In this document: piece by piece, positions 18,369-27,248 of the stretch
Layout of the letters: each line of letters begins with the position of its first letter
Position numbering within the stretch: position 1 is the first letter of the stretch
Assembly (NCBI GenBank): GCA_027315315.1
Contig: DAHUYG010000060.1
Span: 1-60,587, forward strand
Length of the DNA stretch: 60,587 bases
Source: Acidimicrobiaceae bacterium
GTDB lineage: Bacteria; Actinomycetota; Acidimicrobiia; Acidimicrobiales; RAAP-2
Reading direction: 5' to 3'
Program-made: the position numbers and the translations under genes
The notes under the pieces: generated by a model
Databases searched by the model: none
Told to the model about the DNA's origin: nothing
Seen by the model: only the letters and a program-made list of their open reading frames with translations

Positions 18369-20147
18369 GTGAGGCTGGCCCCGGCCCGCCCGGCACCGGG
18401 TGGGTCCCTCGACGACCCGCTCCGGCGGGTGGCGCGCCGCCAACGGGTCCGGCGGGCGTGCTCGCTCGGCCTCGGGATCGTGGCGGTCTTCGACCTCGTG
18501 ACGTCGGTCCTCCCGCCCTCGCACCACAACCTCACCTTTCTCCTCCGCTTCGCGCCGCTCGTGATCGAGCAGGGAGCCGCCGCGCTGCTGGCGCTCTGTG
18601 GCCTGGTGCTGCTTGCGCTCACCCGCGGGCTGCGCCGCGGTCAGCGCCAGGCCTGGGCGCTGTCGTGCTTCGTACTCCTCGTCGCGGCGGTCCTCCACCT
18701 GGCCCGAGGGATCGACGGCGTCCAGAGTGCGCTCAGCGTCGTGCTCGTCGCTTTCCTCCTCGTGCTGCGCGACGACTTCGGGGCCTCCACCGACCCGTCG
18801 GCCCGGCGCTCGGTCGCACTGCTCCTGAGCGCAGGCGTCCTCGCCACGGTGGCGCTCACGACGGCGGCGGTCGAGATCTTCTTGGCGCTCGACCGGGACG
18901 GCCGCGGCCTCCCGCTGCACCAGGCGCTCCTCGGCGTCGCCGAGCGCATGGTCGGGGACCGGACGGTCCTGTTCCCCACGAAGGTGAACCGCTTCCTCTC
19001 GCCGACCCTGCTCGGGGTGGGGCTGGCGCTCGGCGCGTTCGCGGTCCTCGTGATCTCGCGGCCACTCATCGACCGCCGACAGCGCAACCACGAGGACTCC
19101 TTCGTCCATGCCCGTCGGCTCCTCGACGCCCACGGCGGAGGCACCCTCGACTACTTCGCCCTGCGCCACGACAAGCGGCACTACTTCGCCGGCCAGACGC
19201 TCATCACCTACGCGGTGCACGGCGGCGTCTGCCTGGTCTCACCCGACCCGATCGGGCCCGCCCCCGAGCGAGACGAGGCCTGGGCGGCGTTCTGCGGCTT
19301 CGCGGACAGCAGGGGCTGGATCGTGGCGGTGCTCGGGGCCGACCACAGCGCCCTGCCCACCTATCGGCGTGCCGGCATGCGCTCGCTCTACATCGGCGAC
19401 GAGGCGATCGTGACCCTGGCCGACTTCGACCTCGGCGGGGGTCACAAGAAGGGGCTGCGCCAGGCGGTCAACCGGATCGCCCGCTACGGCTACACGGTGT
19501 CGTTCCACGACCCCCTCGACCTCGAGCCCGAGCTGGCCGAGGGGCTCCGCGTGCTGCTCGAGGAAAGCCGCCGCGGCGAGCGCGAGCGCGGGTTCTCCAT
19601 GACCCTCGGGCGGGTGTTCGACCCGGCCGACGAGGGCCTCCTGCTGGCGGTGGCCCACTCGAGCGAGGGTGTGCCGGTGGCGTTCTGCCAGTTCGTGCCG
19701 GCGCCTTCGATCGACGGGTACTCGCTCGACCTCATGCGCCGGGATCGCGGCGAGCACCCGAACGGCCTCATCGACTTCCTCATCGTCTCGACCATCGAGC
19801 ACCTGCGCCAGCGCGACATGACCGCACTCGGGCTCAACTTCGCCACCATGCGCGCCGTGCTGGCCGGCGAGGGTGAGGGGGTCCGGGGCGCCCGCGCGAT
19901 GCGCTGGGCGTTCAAGAGGATGTCCCGCTCGATGCAGATCGAGTCGCTGTGGCGCTTCACGGCCAAGTACGACCCCGAGTGGGTGCGCCGGTATCTCGTC
20001 TATGGGACCGTCGAGCACATGCTCTCGGTCGGCCTGGCCGTGGCCCGTGCCGAGTCGATCTGGGAGCTCCCGATCATCGGCCGCTTTCTCGACACCGGCC
20101 TCCCCCGGCCCTGGGCGCGCCCCCGAGGCGAGCGCCGGGCGGCCTGA
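18369..20147 (+). CDS. DUF2156 membrane protein (phosphatidylglycerol lysyltransferase-like)
   Basis: The 592-aa protein has about six membrane helices in the first ~225 residues, including a last one at GVGLALGAFAVLVISRPLI. A cytoplasmic DUF2156/MprF-C-like double-GNAT domain follows: YAVHGGVCLVSPDPIGP, LPTYRRAGMRSLYIGDEAIV, KGLRQAVNRIARYGY, GLNFATMRAVL and RFTAKYDPEWVRRYLVY. MprF-type proteins aminoacylate membrane phospholipids from charged tRNA, adding positive charge and resistance to cationic peptides. The activity is inferred from the domain; actinobacterial members also include LysX and acyltransferase-like variants. Confidence 0.85.
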   Translation: MRLAPARPAPGGSLDDPLRRVARRQRVRRACSLGLGIVAVFDLVTSVLPPSHHNLTFLLRFAPLVIEQGAAALLALCGLVLLALTRGLRRGQRQAWALSCFVLLVAAVLHLARGIDGVQSALSVVLVAFLLVLRDDFGASTDPSARRSVALLLSAGVLATVALTTAAVEIFLALDRDGRGLPLHQALLGVAERMVGDRTVLFPTKVNRFLSPTLLGVGLALGAFAVLVISRPLIDRRQRNHEDSFVHARRLLDAHGGGTLDYFALRHDKRHYFAGQTLITYAVHGGVCLVSPDPIGPAPERDEAWAAFCGFADSRGWIVAVLGADHSALPTYRRAGMRSLYIGDEAIVTLADFDLGGGHKKGLRQAVNRIARYGYTVSFHDPLDLEPELAEGLRVLLEESRRGERERGFSMTLGRVFDPADEGLLLAVAHSSEGVPVAFCQFVPAPSIDGYSLDLMRRDRGEHPNGLIDFLIVSTIEHLRQRDMTALGLNFATMRAVLAGEGEGVRGARAMRWAFKRMSRSMQIESLWRFTAKYDPEWVRRYLVYGTVEHMLSVGLAVARAESIWELPIIGRFLDTGLPRPWARPRGERRAA

Positions 20148-20173
20148 ACCCGCGGCCCGGCGACAATGGGGAG

Positions 20174-21337
20174 ATGCCCGAGCGCCGGCCGCTGCTGAGC
20201 TCCCGCCTGGAGGGGCTCGGCACAACGATCTTCGCCGCCATGTCGGCGCTCGCCGAGGCGACCGGCTCGATCAACCTCGGCCAGGGCTTTCCCGACTACG
20301 AAGGGCCGGCGGAGGTGCTCGAGGCGGCCCGGCGGGCGATCGCCCAGGGCCACAACCAGTACCCGCCGGGCCGGGGCATCCCCGAGCTTCGCCGGGCCGT
20401 GGCGGATCACCAGCGGCGCTACTACGGCATCGAGCTCGACCCGGCCTCCCAGGTGCTCGTGACCGCCGGGGCCACCGAGGCGATCGCCGCCACGGTCCTC
20501 GCCCTGTGCGAGCCCGGCGACGAGGTGGTCCTCTTCGAGCCCTACTACGACGCCTACCCGGCGCTGACGGCGATGGCCGGCGCCACCCATCGGGCCGTGG
20601 CGCTGCGCGCGCCGGACTGGTCCTTCGACCCCGACGAGCTGCGCCGCGCCATCACGGAGCGTTCCCGGCTCCTCGTGGTCAACACCCCGCACAATCCGAC
20701 CGGGAAGGTCTTCTCGCGTGCCGAGCTCCAGGTCGTGGCGGCCCTCTGCGTCGAGCACGACCTCATCGCCGTCACCGACGAGGTCTACGAGCACCTCGTC
20801 TTCGACGGGGAGCACCTCGCGCTCTCGAGTTTGCCGGGAATGGCCGAGCGGACCGTCACCATCTCCTCGGCCGGCAAGACGTTCTCGGTCACCGGTTGGA
20901 AGATCGGCTGGGCCTGCGCGAGCCCGGCGCTCATCAACGCCGTCCAGACGGCCAAGCAGTTCCTCACCTACGCCAGCGGCACGCCGCTGCAGCACGCAGT
21001 GGCGGCCGGGCTCGCCTTGCCCGACGAGCGCATCGCCGCGCTGCGCGACGACCTGCGGATACGCCGGGACCTCTTCTGCGACGGCCTGCGCGAGCTCGGC
21101 CACGAGGTGGCGCCGCCGGCGAGCGGCTACTTCGTCGTGACCGACATCGGCGCGCTGGGCGAGCACGACGCCGCAGCGTTCTGCGAGGCGCTCCCGGGGC
21201 GCTGCGGGGTGGTGGGGATCCCGACCGAGGTCTTTTACGACCACAAGGAGCTGGCCCGGGACCTCGTGCGCTGGGCCTACTGCAAGAGCACCGCCACCTT
21301 GGAGGAGGCGCTGGCGAGGCTGGCCAAGCTCGGGTGA
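20174..21337 (+). CDS. PLP-dependent class I/II aminotransferase
   Basis: The 387-aa product resembles the kynurenine/methionine aminotransferase (YbdL)-DapC branch. It has LGQGFPDYEGP, YPPGRGIPELRRAVADH, TPHNPTGKVF, TDEVYEHLVFDG and the PLP-lysine site SSAGKTFSVTGWKIGW. In actinobacteria such proteins often act as N-succinyldiaminopimelate aminotransferase, but no dap genes are adjacent, so the substrate stays open. ATG 20174 follows GGGGAG and matches the start of homology; the preceding gene ends 26 nt upstream. Confidence 0.92.
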   Translation: MPERRPLLSSRLEGLGTTIFAAMSALAEATGSINLGQGFPDYEGPAEVLEAARRAIAQGHNQYPPGRGIPELRRAVADHQRRYYGIELDPASQVLVTAGATEAIAATVLALCEPGDEVVLFEPYYDAYPALTAMAGATHRAVALRAPDWSFDPDELRRAITERSRLLVVNTPHNPTGKVFSRAELQVVAALCVEHDLIAVTDEVYEHLVFDGEHLALSSLPGMAERTVTISSAGKTFSVTGWKIGWACASPALINAVQTAKQFLTYASGTPLQHAVAAGLALPDERIAALRDDLRIRRDLFCDGLRELGHEVAPPASGYFVVTDIGALGEHDAAAFCEALPGRCGVVGIPTEVFYDHKELARDLVRWAYCKSTATLEEALARLAKLG

Positions 21338-21353
21338 GATCGGCCGAGGGGCC

Positions 21354-23477
21354 CTAGGCGCCCGGGGGGCGCAGGTCGTAGAGGGTGACGCCGTCGACGG
21401 TCATGGCCCGGTAGTGGGACTGCACCCAGCTTGAGATCGCCGCGGCGTCGCCACTCGTCGAGGAGGCCCTCGGGAGGCCGCCCGAGAAGATGCCACCGAG
21501 TCGAGCGAAGGCGCCCCCGACCCCGCCCCCCACGATGAAGTAGTGGATCCTCCCCTCCGCCACGAGCCGCTCGAATGCGGCGAGGCTCGGCGCGGGATCG
21601 GTGCCGTTGAACCCGCCGATGGCCATCACCGGGTCGTCGGTGCCCAGCTGGTAGCCGGCCGCCTCGTTGGCGCCGACCGTCGCCGCGACCCATGAGTAGC
21701 GATCAGCACCACGCCGGAGCAGCCCGACGAGCGCAGCGCCGGCCCGTGGGGCGTTCAGGAGCCCACCCGGTGCACCGCGCGCCGAGGGCGCCGGGCCGGG
21801 GGCCCCTCGCGTACGCGATCGCGGGTGCCCGGGGGGCGTCCCGCCCGGGCGCCCCGCCGGCCCGGGCGCGCCGGGCCGTGGCCCGAGGCGACCACCGAGA
21901 TGCCCCCCTCGCGGCGGTCCCGAAGCGAATCGGCCGGGCCCGGGACCCCCGCGCCCGGCCGCAGGGCTCGGACCGGCCGTCGGGATCGCCCCCGAGGCGG
22001 GGGTGGCCGCCGCGTCGATGCTGAAGGCCAGGGGGGCAGCGAGTGCGGCGGCGAGCGCCATCCCGACGACCGCTCGCTTTGCCCAACCGAGCACGGGGGC
22101 CGCGAGCACGCCGATGGCCCCGAGTGCGCCCACCGTGACGATGAGGCCGCGCAGCCACCCGTTCCACTGCGGCGTCCGGCCGAGCAGCGCGTCGGCCCAC
22201 CAGGTGCTGAATCCGATCGCGCCGCACAGCGCGCCCCGGGCGAACCAGGAGCCTCGGCGCTCCCACAGCACGACCGCGCCAAGCCCGACCAGTGCGCCTG
22301 TCGCGGGGGCGAGGGCGACCGTGTAGTAGGGGTGGATGATCCCCTGGGCGAAGCTGAACACGGCCATGGTCACGACCAACGTGGCGCCCCACAGGAGGGC
22401 GGCGGCCCTGGTCCGGTCTCCCCTGGGCGCCCGCCGGGTCACCCAGAGGATCCCAACGAGGGCGACCAAGGCTGCGGGGATCAACCACGAGGCCTGGGTG
22501 CCGAAGGTCGAGTTGAACATCCGGGTCCAGCCGGTCGGACCCCAGATGGAGCTCCCCGCCGGGGCCCCGCCGACGCTGCCCGCCTCGTTGCCGGTGAGCC
22601 GGCCGAATCCGTTGTACCCGAAGATCACGTTGAACAGGCTGTTGTCCTGCGAGCCGCCGACGTAGGGGCGGTCGGCGGCCGGCGTGAGCTCGACCGCCGC
22701 GACCCACCAACCCGCCGACACAAAGAAGGCGAGCGCGCCCCACCCGAGCTGGGCGATCCGCCGTCCGAGCCTCGGCGGCCCGGCGAAGAGGTAGACGACG
22801 CCGATGACCGGAGCGACGAGGAGGGCCTGGAGCAGCTTCGTGATGAACCCGAGCCCGAGGAGCGAACCTGCGAGCACCAACCACCGGGTCTGGGCCCGCT
22901 CGAGGACCCGTACCGTCGCGTAGAGGGCGCCGACCACGACCAGCGCGAGCAGCGCGTCGGGGTTGTTGTAGCGGAACATGAGCGCTGCCACGGGCGTGAG
23001 CGCGAGCACCGCACCGGCGATCAGCCCGGCGGCGGGCGAGAACCGGCGCCTGAGCGTGGCGTAGAGGATCCCGACGGTGGCGACGCCCTCGATCGCCTGG
23101 GGCACGAGGATGCTCCACGAGTTGAGCCCGAAGATGCGGGCGGAGAGTTCCATCACCCAGAGCGATGCCGGCGGCTTGTCCACGGTGATGAAGTTCGACG
23201 AGTCGAACGAGCCGAAGAAGAAGGCCTTCCACGACTTGGTGCCCGCCTGGACGGCCGCCGAGTAGAAGGCGTTTGCCCAGCCCTGGGCGCCGAGGTCCCA
23301 CAGATAGAGGCCGGCCGTCGCGCCGAGGAGGATGAGCAGCCCGGGACGGGCCCATGGCGGGTCCTCCGGGGGGCCCCGGAGCACACGTGCCGCAGGAGAG
23401 CGGCGTCCCGGCGCCTCGGGCCCGAGCGCCGGCGTCCCGGGCAGCGTCGCGGGATCCGACGCCGGCGCGACGGTCAC
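21354..23477 (-). CDS. GT39-family membrane glycosyltransferase (ArnT/PMT-like)
   Basis: The 707-aa integral membrane protein is of GT-C fold. The first luminal loop contains the catalytic-type acidic motif WANAFYSAAVQAG and then FITVDKPPASLW. About ten hydrophobic helices follow, with FRYNNPDALLALVVV. A long Gly/Pro/Arg low-complexity linker occupies roughly residues 490-560, and the soluble C-terminal domain contains YQLGTDDPVMAIGGFNGTDP. Such enzymes move a sugar from a polyprenyl-phosphate donor onto an extracytoplasmic acceptor. GTG 23477 overlaps the stop of the GT2-GtrA gene, which probably makes or flips the donor. Confidence 0.88.
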   Translation of the reverse strand: MTVAPASDPATLPGTPALGPEAPGRRSPAARVLRGPPEDPPWARPGLLILLGATAGLYLWDLGAQGWANAFYSAAVQAGTKSWKAFFFGSFDSSNFITVDKPPASLWVMELSARIFGLNSWSILVPQAIEGVATVGILYATLRRRFSPAAGLIAGAVLALTPVAALMFRYNNPDALLALVVVGALYATVRVLERAQTRWLVLAGSLLGLGFITKLLQALLVAPVIGVVYLFAGPPRLGRRIAQLGWGALAFFVSAGWWVAAVELTPAADRPYVGGSQDNSLFNVIFGYNGFGRLTGNEAGSVGGAPAGSSIWGPTGWTRMFNSTFGTQASWLIPAALVALVGILWVTRRAPRGDRTRAAALLWGATLVVTMAVFSFAQGIIHPYYTVALAPATGALVGLGAVVLWERRGSWFARGALCGAIGFSTWWADALLGRTPQWNGWLRGLIVTVGALGAIGVLAAPVLGWAKRAVVGMALAAALAAPLAFSIDAAATPASGAIPTAGPSPAAGRGGPGPGRFASGPPRGGHLGGRLGPRPGAPGPAGRPGGTPPGHPRSRTRGAPGPAPSARGAPGGLLNAPRAGAALVGLLRRGADRYSWVAATVGANEAAGYQLGTDDPVMAIGGFNGTDPAPSLAAFERLVAEGRIHYFIVGGGVGGAFARLGGIFSGGLPRASSTSGDAAAISSWVQSHYRAMTVDGVTLYDLRPPGA

Positions 23478-24700
23478 CGAGGCGCGGACCCGAGGGCCGT
23501 TCGACGAACCGGTGTCGTCTCGGGCGAAGCGAAGCGCGGGGTGAACACCCAGCTGCACAGGAGCCAGAAGCGCACCATTGCGGCCAGGGCGTTGGCCACG
23601 GTGACGGCCACGAGCGCAGCGAGGAGTGATGCCGCGTCGAGGGCCTGGGCGGCGCCGAGCGCGGCGCTCGTCACCCCGAGGCTCAGGCCGAGGAGGGCCA
23701 GGGTTTGAACGCTTCGCTTCCGGCGGCCGGCGCCGCCCGTCCGGCCCCACGCGAGCCGGCGGTGGACGGCCAGGTTCGCCAACCCGCAGCCGAGCACGGC
23801 GACGGTGTTCGCGCCGAAGCCCCCGAGGAGCGGCCAGAGCGCGGCGAAGGCTGCGATGTAGGCGAGGGTGCTGAACAGCCCCACTCCGGCAAACCGGAGG
23901 AGCTCGGCCGAGGTGGCCTGGGCCTCGGGATCGGGCGGCGGTGCGCCCGGCCCGCGGCTGCGCAACAGGCGCAGCATCCCGCGCAGGTCGTCGCGAATGG
24001 TACGCCCGATCTCGACCCGAGAGTCCGGGTCGTCGACCCAATCGACCGGCACCTCGTGGATGCGCATCCCGACCCGCTCGGCGAGGACCAACAGCTCGGT
24101 GTCGAAGAACCACTCCTCGTCTTCGACCAGCGGCAACAGGCGCTCCGCCACCTCGCGCCGCAGTCCCTTGAAGCCGCACTGGGCGTCGCTGAAGTGCCCC
24201 CGGAGGGTGAGGTGGACGAGCGAGATGTACCCCCTCGAGATGATCTCGCGCACCGGGCCCCGCACCACGCGGGCGCCCGGAGCGAGCCGGGTGCCGATCG
24301 CGACGTCGCTGTGCCCCGACACGAGGGGGGCAACCAGAGGAAGGAGCGCGTCGAGACCCGTGGACAGGTCGACGTCGAGATACGCGACCACTGCGGCGTC
24401 GCTCTGCGACCACGCGGCCCGCAGGGCCCGGCCCCGCCCCTTCTCGTCGAGGTGGATGGCCCGAACGCAGGGGAGCTCGGCCGCGAGCGAGCTGGCCAGC
24501 TCCCAGGTGCCGTCGGTGCTGGCGTTGTCGGCGATGGTGATGCGCGCCCGCAACGGGAAGTCGCGCCGCACGAAGTCGTGGAGGGTCCGCACGCTGGACT
24601 CGATCTGGGTGACCTCGTTGTAGACGGGGACCACGATGTCGACGTCGGGGGTCTCGCTCCCGACCAGTGCGAGGGGGGCTGCAAGCTCGATGGTGCTCAT
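23474..24700 (-). CDS. Bifunctional GT2 glycosyltransferase/GtrA flippase-like protein
   Basis: In this 408-aa fusion, residues ~20-255 form a dolichyl-phosphate-mannose-synthase-like GT2 domain (VDIVVPVYNEV, IADNASTDGTWELA, the DxD pair D109/D111 in YLDVDLST, QCGFKGLRR). Residues ~275-395 form a four-helix GtrA domain (FAGVGLFSTLAYIA). It likely charges polyprenyl phosphate with a sugar and helps move it across the membrane for the downstream GT39 enzyme. A GTG at 24847 overlaps the kinase stop, but the regulatory box at 24746-24763 and the Arg-rich extra 49 codons favour ATG 24700. Confidence 0.88.
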   Translation of the reverse strand: MSTIELAAPLALVGSETPDVDIVVPVYNEVTQIESSVRTLHDFVRRDFPLRARITIADNASTDGTWELASSLAAELPCVRAIHLDEKGRGRALRAAWSQSDAAVVAYLDVDLSTGLDALLPLVAPLVSGHSDVAIGTRLAPGARVVRGPVREIISRGYISLVHLTLRGHFSDAQCGFKGLRREVAERLLPLVEDEEWFFDTELLVLAERVGMRIHEVPVDWVDDPDSRVEIGRTIRDDLRGMLRLLRSRGPGAPPPDPEAQATSAELLRFAGVGLFSTLAYIAAFAALWPLLGGFGANTVAVLGCGLANLAVHRRLAWGRTGGAGRRKRSVQTLALLGLSLGVTSAALGAAQALDAASLLAALVAVTVANALAAMVRFWLLCSWVFTPRFASPETTPVRRTALGSAPR

Positions 24701-24745
24701 GGCACCAATCGTGTGCCCCGAGCCTCGCGCTCCCCTCGGTGCCCG

Positions 24746-24763
24746 CTGTGGGGCCCCTGTGAG
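24746..24763 (-). promoter_or_regulatory. Response-regulator box, copy 2 (upstream of GT2-GtrA)
   Basis: On the + strand this reads CTGTG-GGGCCC-CTGTGAG, an 11-nt-period direct repeat as bound by OmpR/PhoP-type regulators. It ends 45 nt before ATG 24700 on the minus strand. A near-identical copy precedes the response regulator gene of the same operon, so an internal, regulator-controlled promoter for the glycosyltransferase genes is likely. Confidence 0.65.
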
Positions 24764-24843
24764 GAGCGGCCGGGTCGGCCGCCGAAGCCGGCGGGCGAGG
24801 GTGATCCTGGCTCGCATCGCCCGCCGAGCACCCCGGGTGGTCG

Positions 24844-26367
24844 TCACCGGGTCTGGGCCGCCCTCTGGTCGGGGGACTCGTAGGGCTCGGGGGCGACCTG
24901 GGCCTCGGGTGCGAGTGGCAGCCGGACGGTGACGGTCAGTCCCCGGCCCGGCGCCCTTGTGGCCGACACCGAACCGCCGTGGGCCTCGACGATGGCAGCG
25001 ACGATGGACAGTCCGAGACCCGATCCCCCGCGGCTCCTGGCGCGCGACGGGTCGGCGCGGTAGAAGCGCTCGAAGATCCGAGCGGCCTGTTCCTCGTCGA
25101 GCCCCGGTCCATCGTCGAGCACCCTCACCACGGCCTCGTGGTCCACGGCGACGATCGAGACCTCGGCACCGGTGCCCTCCGGGGTGTGCGACCGGACGTT
25201 GGCCAACAGGTTGTCCAGCACCTGGCGGAGCCGGTGCGGATCACCGTCGACCTCGACCGGCCGGGTGGCCACCAGGGTGATCGGCCATGCGGGGGCCACC
25301 GTCCGGGCGGTCTGCGTCGCCTCCGCGCAAAGCGTGACCAGCTCGACGGGGATGTGCTCCAGCGGCTGACCCTCGTCGAGACGGGTCAGGGTCAACAGAT
25401 CGGCGACGAGTCGGTCCATCCGGGCCGTCTCGGACCGGATCCCGGCCATGACCCGCCCAAGATCCTCGGGCTTCCCGGCCGCCCCGCGATCGAAGAGCTC
25501 CGCGTAGGCGGAGATGGCGGCAAGCGGGGTCCGCAGTTCGTGCGACGCGTCCCCGACGAACTGGCGGAGCCGACGGTCCGAGGCCTTCAGGCGCTCCTCG
25601 GAAGCAACCCGGGCGCCGAACGCCGACTCGATGCGACCCAGCATCACGTTCAGGGTCCTGGCCAACCGCCCGACCTCGGTGCGGTCGTTCTCGTTGGGAA
25701 CGCGCCGTTGCAGGTCGCCGGCCGCGATCTCCTCGGCGGTCGCCTCGACCGCGAGGAGAGGGCGCAACCCCAGGCGGACGAGCCACCATCCGGCGACGAA
25801 GACCGCGAGCACGGCGGCCGCGCTGACTCCCGCCTCGATCAATGCCAGATGGTCGAGGGTGCTCTGGGTGTCGCTGATCGGGGCGGCGACGATGACCTCG
25901 GCGCCGTCTGGCAGCTCGGCGACCCGGACCTCGAACTCCGGACCGCCGCGCTCGACCGAGGGCGCCGAGACGTATGTCACGCGCGATCCGTCGTGCTGGG
26001 CCGAGAACCCGCTGAAACTGCTCGGGAGCTTGGGGGTGTAGCTGTGCCCCCCGACATGTGCGGGGCACGCGTCGGATCCGGCACGCCCGCCGACGGTCGT
26101 CACGGCGACATAGTCGTTGGAGATCGGCGGCGCCGGGTGGCCCGGGAACCCGCCGGGGCCGCCCGGCCCCGGGTTCGATCCCAAGCACCCGAGGGGTCGA
26201 CCCAGTGCCTCGGGGCTGGAGAAGGTGCTGCTCACCTGGGTCAGCTGTTGGTCGAACTTGTTGAACAACGAGGCGCGCAGGGCCGAATAGACCGCCACGT
26301 CGGCCACGACGAGCGCCACCACGATGATCGCCCCCAGCACCAGCAAGAGGCGCGCCCGGAGCGACAC
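24844..26367 (-). CDS. Sensor histidine kinase
   Basis: The 507-aa membrane kinase has TM1 at residues ~7-30 and an extracytoplasmic sensor loop of ~150 residues with two Cys (C61, C101) and a Gly/Pro stretch. TM2 is near 178-200, then HAMP to ~255. The HisKA site is H276 in GDASHELRTPLAAIS, followed by a HATPase domain with DNLLAN, DDGPGLDEE and GGSGLGLSI. GTG 26367 immediately follows the response-regulator stop. What the sensor loop perceives is unknown; the downstream glycosyltransferases suggest an envelope signal. Confidence 0.94.
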   Translation of the reverse strand: MSLRARLLLVLGAIIVVALVVADVAVYSALRASLFNKFDQQLTQVSSTFSSPEALGRPLGCLGSNPGPGGPGGFPGHPAPPISNDYVAVTTVGGRAGSDACPAHVGGHSYTPKLPSSFSGFSAQHDGSRVTYVSAPSVERGGPEFEVRVAELPDGAEVIVAAPISDTQSTLDHLALIEAGVSAAAVLAVFVAGWWLVRLGLRPLLAVEATAEEIAAGDLQRRVPNENDRTEVGRLARTLNVMLGRIESAFGARVASEERLKASDRRLRQFVGDASHELRTPLAAISAYAELFDRGAAGKPEDLGRVMAGIRSETARMDRLVADLLTLTRLDEGQPLEHIPVELVTLCAEATQTARTVAPAWPITLVATRPVEVDGDPHRLRQVLDNLLANVRSHTPEGTGAEVSIVAVDHEAVVRVLDDGPGLDEEQAARIFERFYRADPSRARSRGGSGLGLSIVAAIVEAHGGSVSATRAPGRGLTVTVRLPLAPEAQVAPEPYESPDQRAAQTR

Positions 26368-27072
26368 CTATCGGGGTCCGTCCTCGCGCAGCGAGTAGCC
26401 CACGAGTCGGATCGTGTGGATGAGCGGCGGCCCGAATCGGTTGGTCTTCTTGCGCAGGTAGCTCACATAGGTCTCGACGACGTTGCCGTCCCCGCCGAAG
26501 TCGTAGTGCCAAACGTGGTCGAGGATCTGGGACTTCGAAAGCACGCGACGTGGGTTCAACATGAAGTAGCGCAGAAGGTTGAACTCGGTCGCCGTCAACT
26601 GGATGGGGTTTCCCCCGCGGGCGGCCTCGTGCGCGTTCTCGTCGAGCACGAGGTCCGCGAACTCCAAGATGCCCTCGGCCTCGCTCTCGGCGCCGGCCCT
26701 CCGGAGGATCGCATGCACGCGGGCGATGACCTCGACGAGCGCAAAGGGCTTGGTCACATAGTCATCCCCACCGACCGTGAGACCGGCCACCTTGTCCTCC
26801 AGGGTGTCTCTGGCGGTCAGGAAGAGGACCGGGACCCGGAGGCCGTCGCTGCGCAGCCGCCTGGTGACCTCGAGCCCGTCGAGGTCCGGCAGCATCACGT
26901 CGAGGACGATCAGATCGGGGGTGTGCTCCTGGGCGGCCTCGAGGGCCAACCGGCCGTTTGTGGCCTGCTCGACCTCGAAGCCCTCGTAACGCAGCGAGGT
27001 GGCGACGGAGTCGACGATCGAGGGCTCGTCGTCGACGACCAGGATTCGTTGCGTTCGTGCGGTGGCGCTCAT
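26368..27072 (-). CDS. OmpR/PhoB-family response regulator
   Basis: The 234-aa protein has a receiver domain with D14/D15 (VVDDEPS), phospho-acceptor D58 in IVLDVMLPDLDG, the conserved Thr in FLTARD and the Lys in TKPFALVE. A winged-helix DNA-binding domain (LTATEFNLLRYFMLNP, VWHYDFGGDGNVVETYVSYL) follows. ATG 27072 is preceded by GGGAGA with 6-nt spacing. It heads the operon regulator-kinase-GT2/GtrA-GT39, and a direct-repeat box lies 57-74 nt upstream, suggesting autoregulation. Confidence 0.95.
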   Translation of the reverse strand: MSATARTQRILVVDDEPSIVDSVATSLRYEGFEVEQATNGRLALEAAQEHTPDLIVLDVMLPDLDGLEVTRRLRSDGLRVPVLFLTARDTLEDKVAGLTVGGDDYVTKPFALVEVIARVHAILRRAGAESEAEGILEFADLVLDENAHEAARGGNPIQLTATEFNLLRYFMLNPRRVLSKSQILDHVWHYDFGGDGNVVETYVSYLRKKTNRFGPPLIHTIRLVGYSLREDGPR

Positions 27073-27128
27073 CGGTTCTCCCATCGCAAAGGTTTGCCAC
27101 CGCTCGCTCCGAGGCAGATGTGCGTCAC

Positions 27129-27146
27129 CTGTGGGCCCCCTGTGAG
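27129..27146 (-). promoter_or_regulatory. Response-regulator box, copy 1 (upstream of the regulator)
   Basis: On the + strand this is CTGTG-GGCCCC-CTGTGAG. It matches the copy at 24746-24763 in both half-sites and in spacing; only the 6-nt centre differs slightly. Its place in the promoter region of the response regulator gene suggests autoregulation. It lies 103 nt before the divergent aldo/keto reductase start. Confidence 0.65.
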
Positions 27147-27248
27147 CGGAGATCGGCACGAGGCGGGCTGCGGGAACCGTATCGCTCCAGTTCGGACCGG
27201 GATCGCCCCGTTGGCCAGGCGCACCGGGCCCGGGCTATACCGGATCCC

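Noticed and set aside
21825..23708. 627-codon plus-strand frame opposite the GT39 gene
   Set aside because: The product is Arg/Gly/Pro/Glu-rich with no domain, while the minus strand encodes a convincing membrane enzyme.
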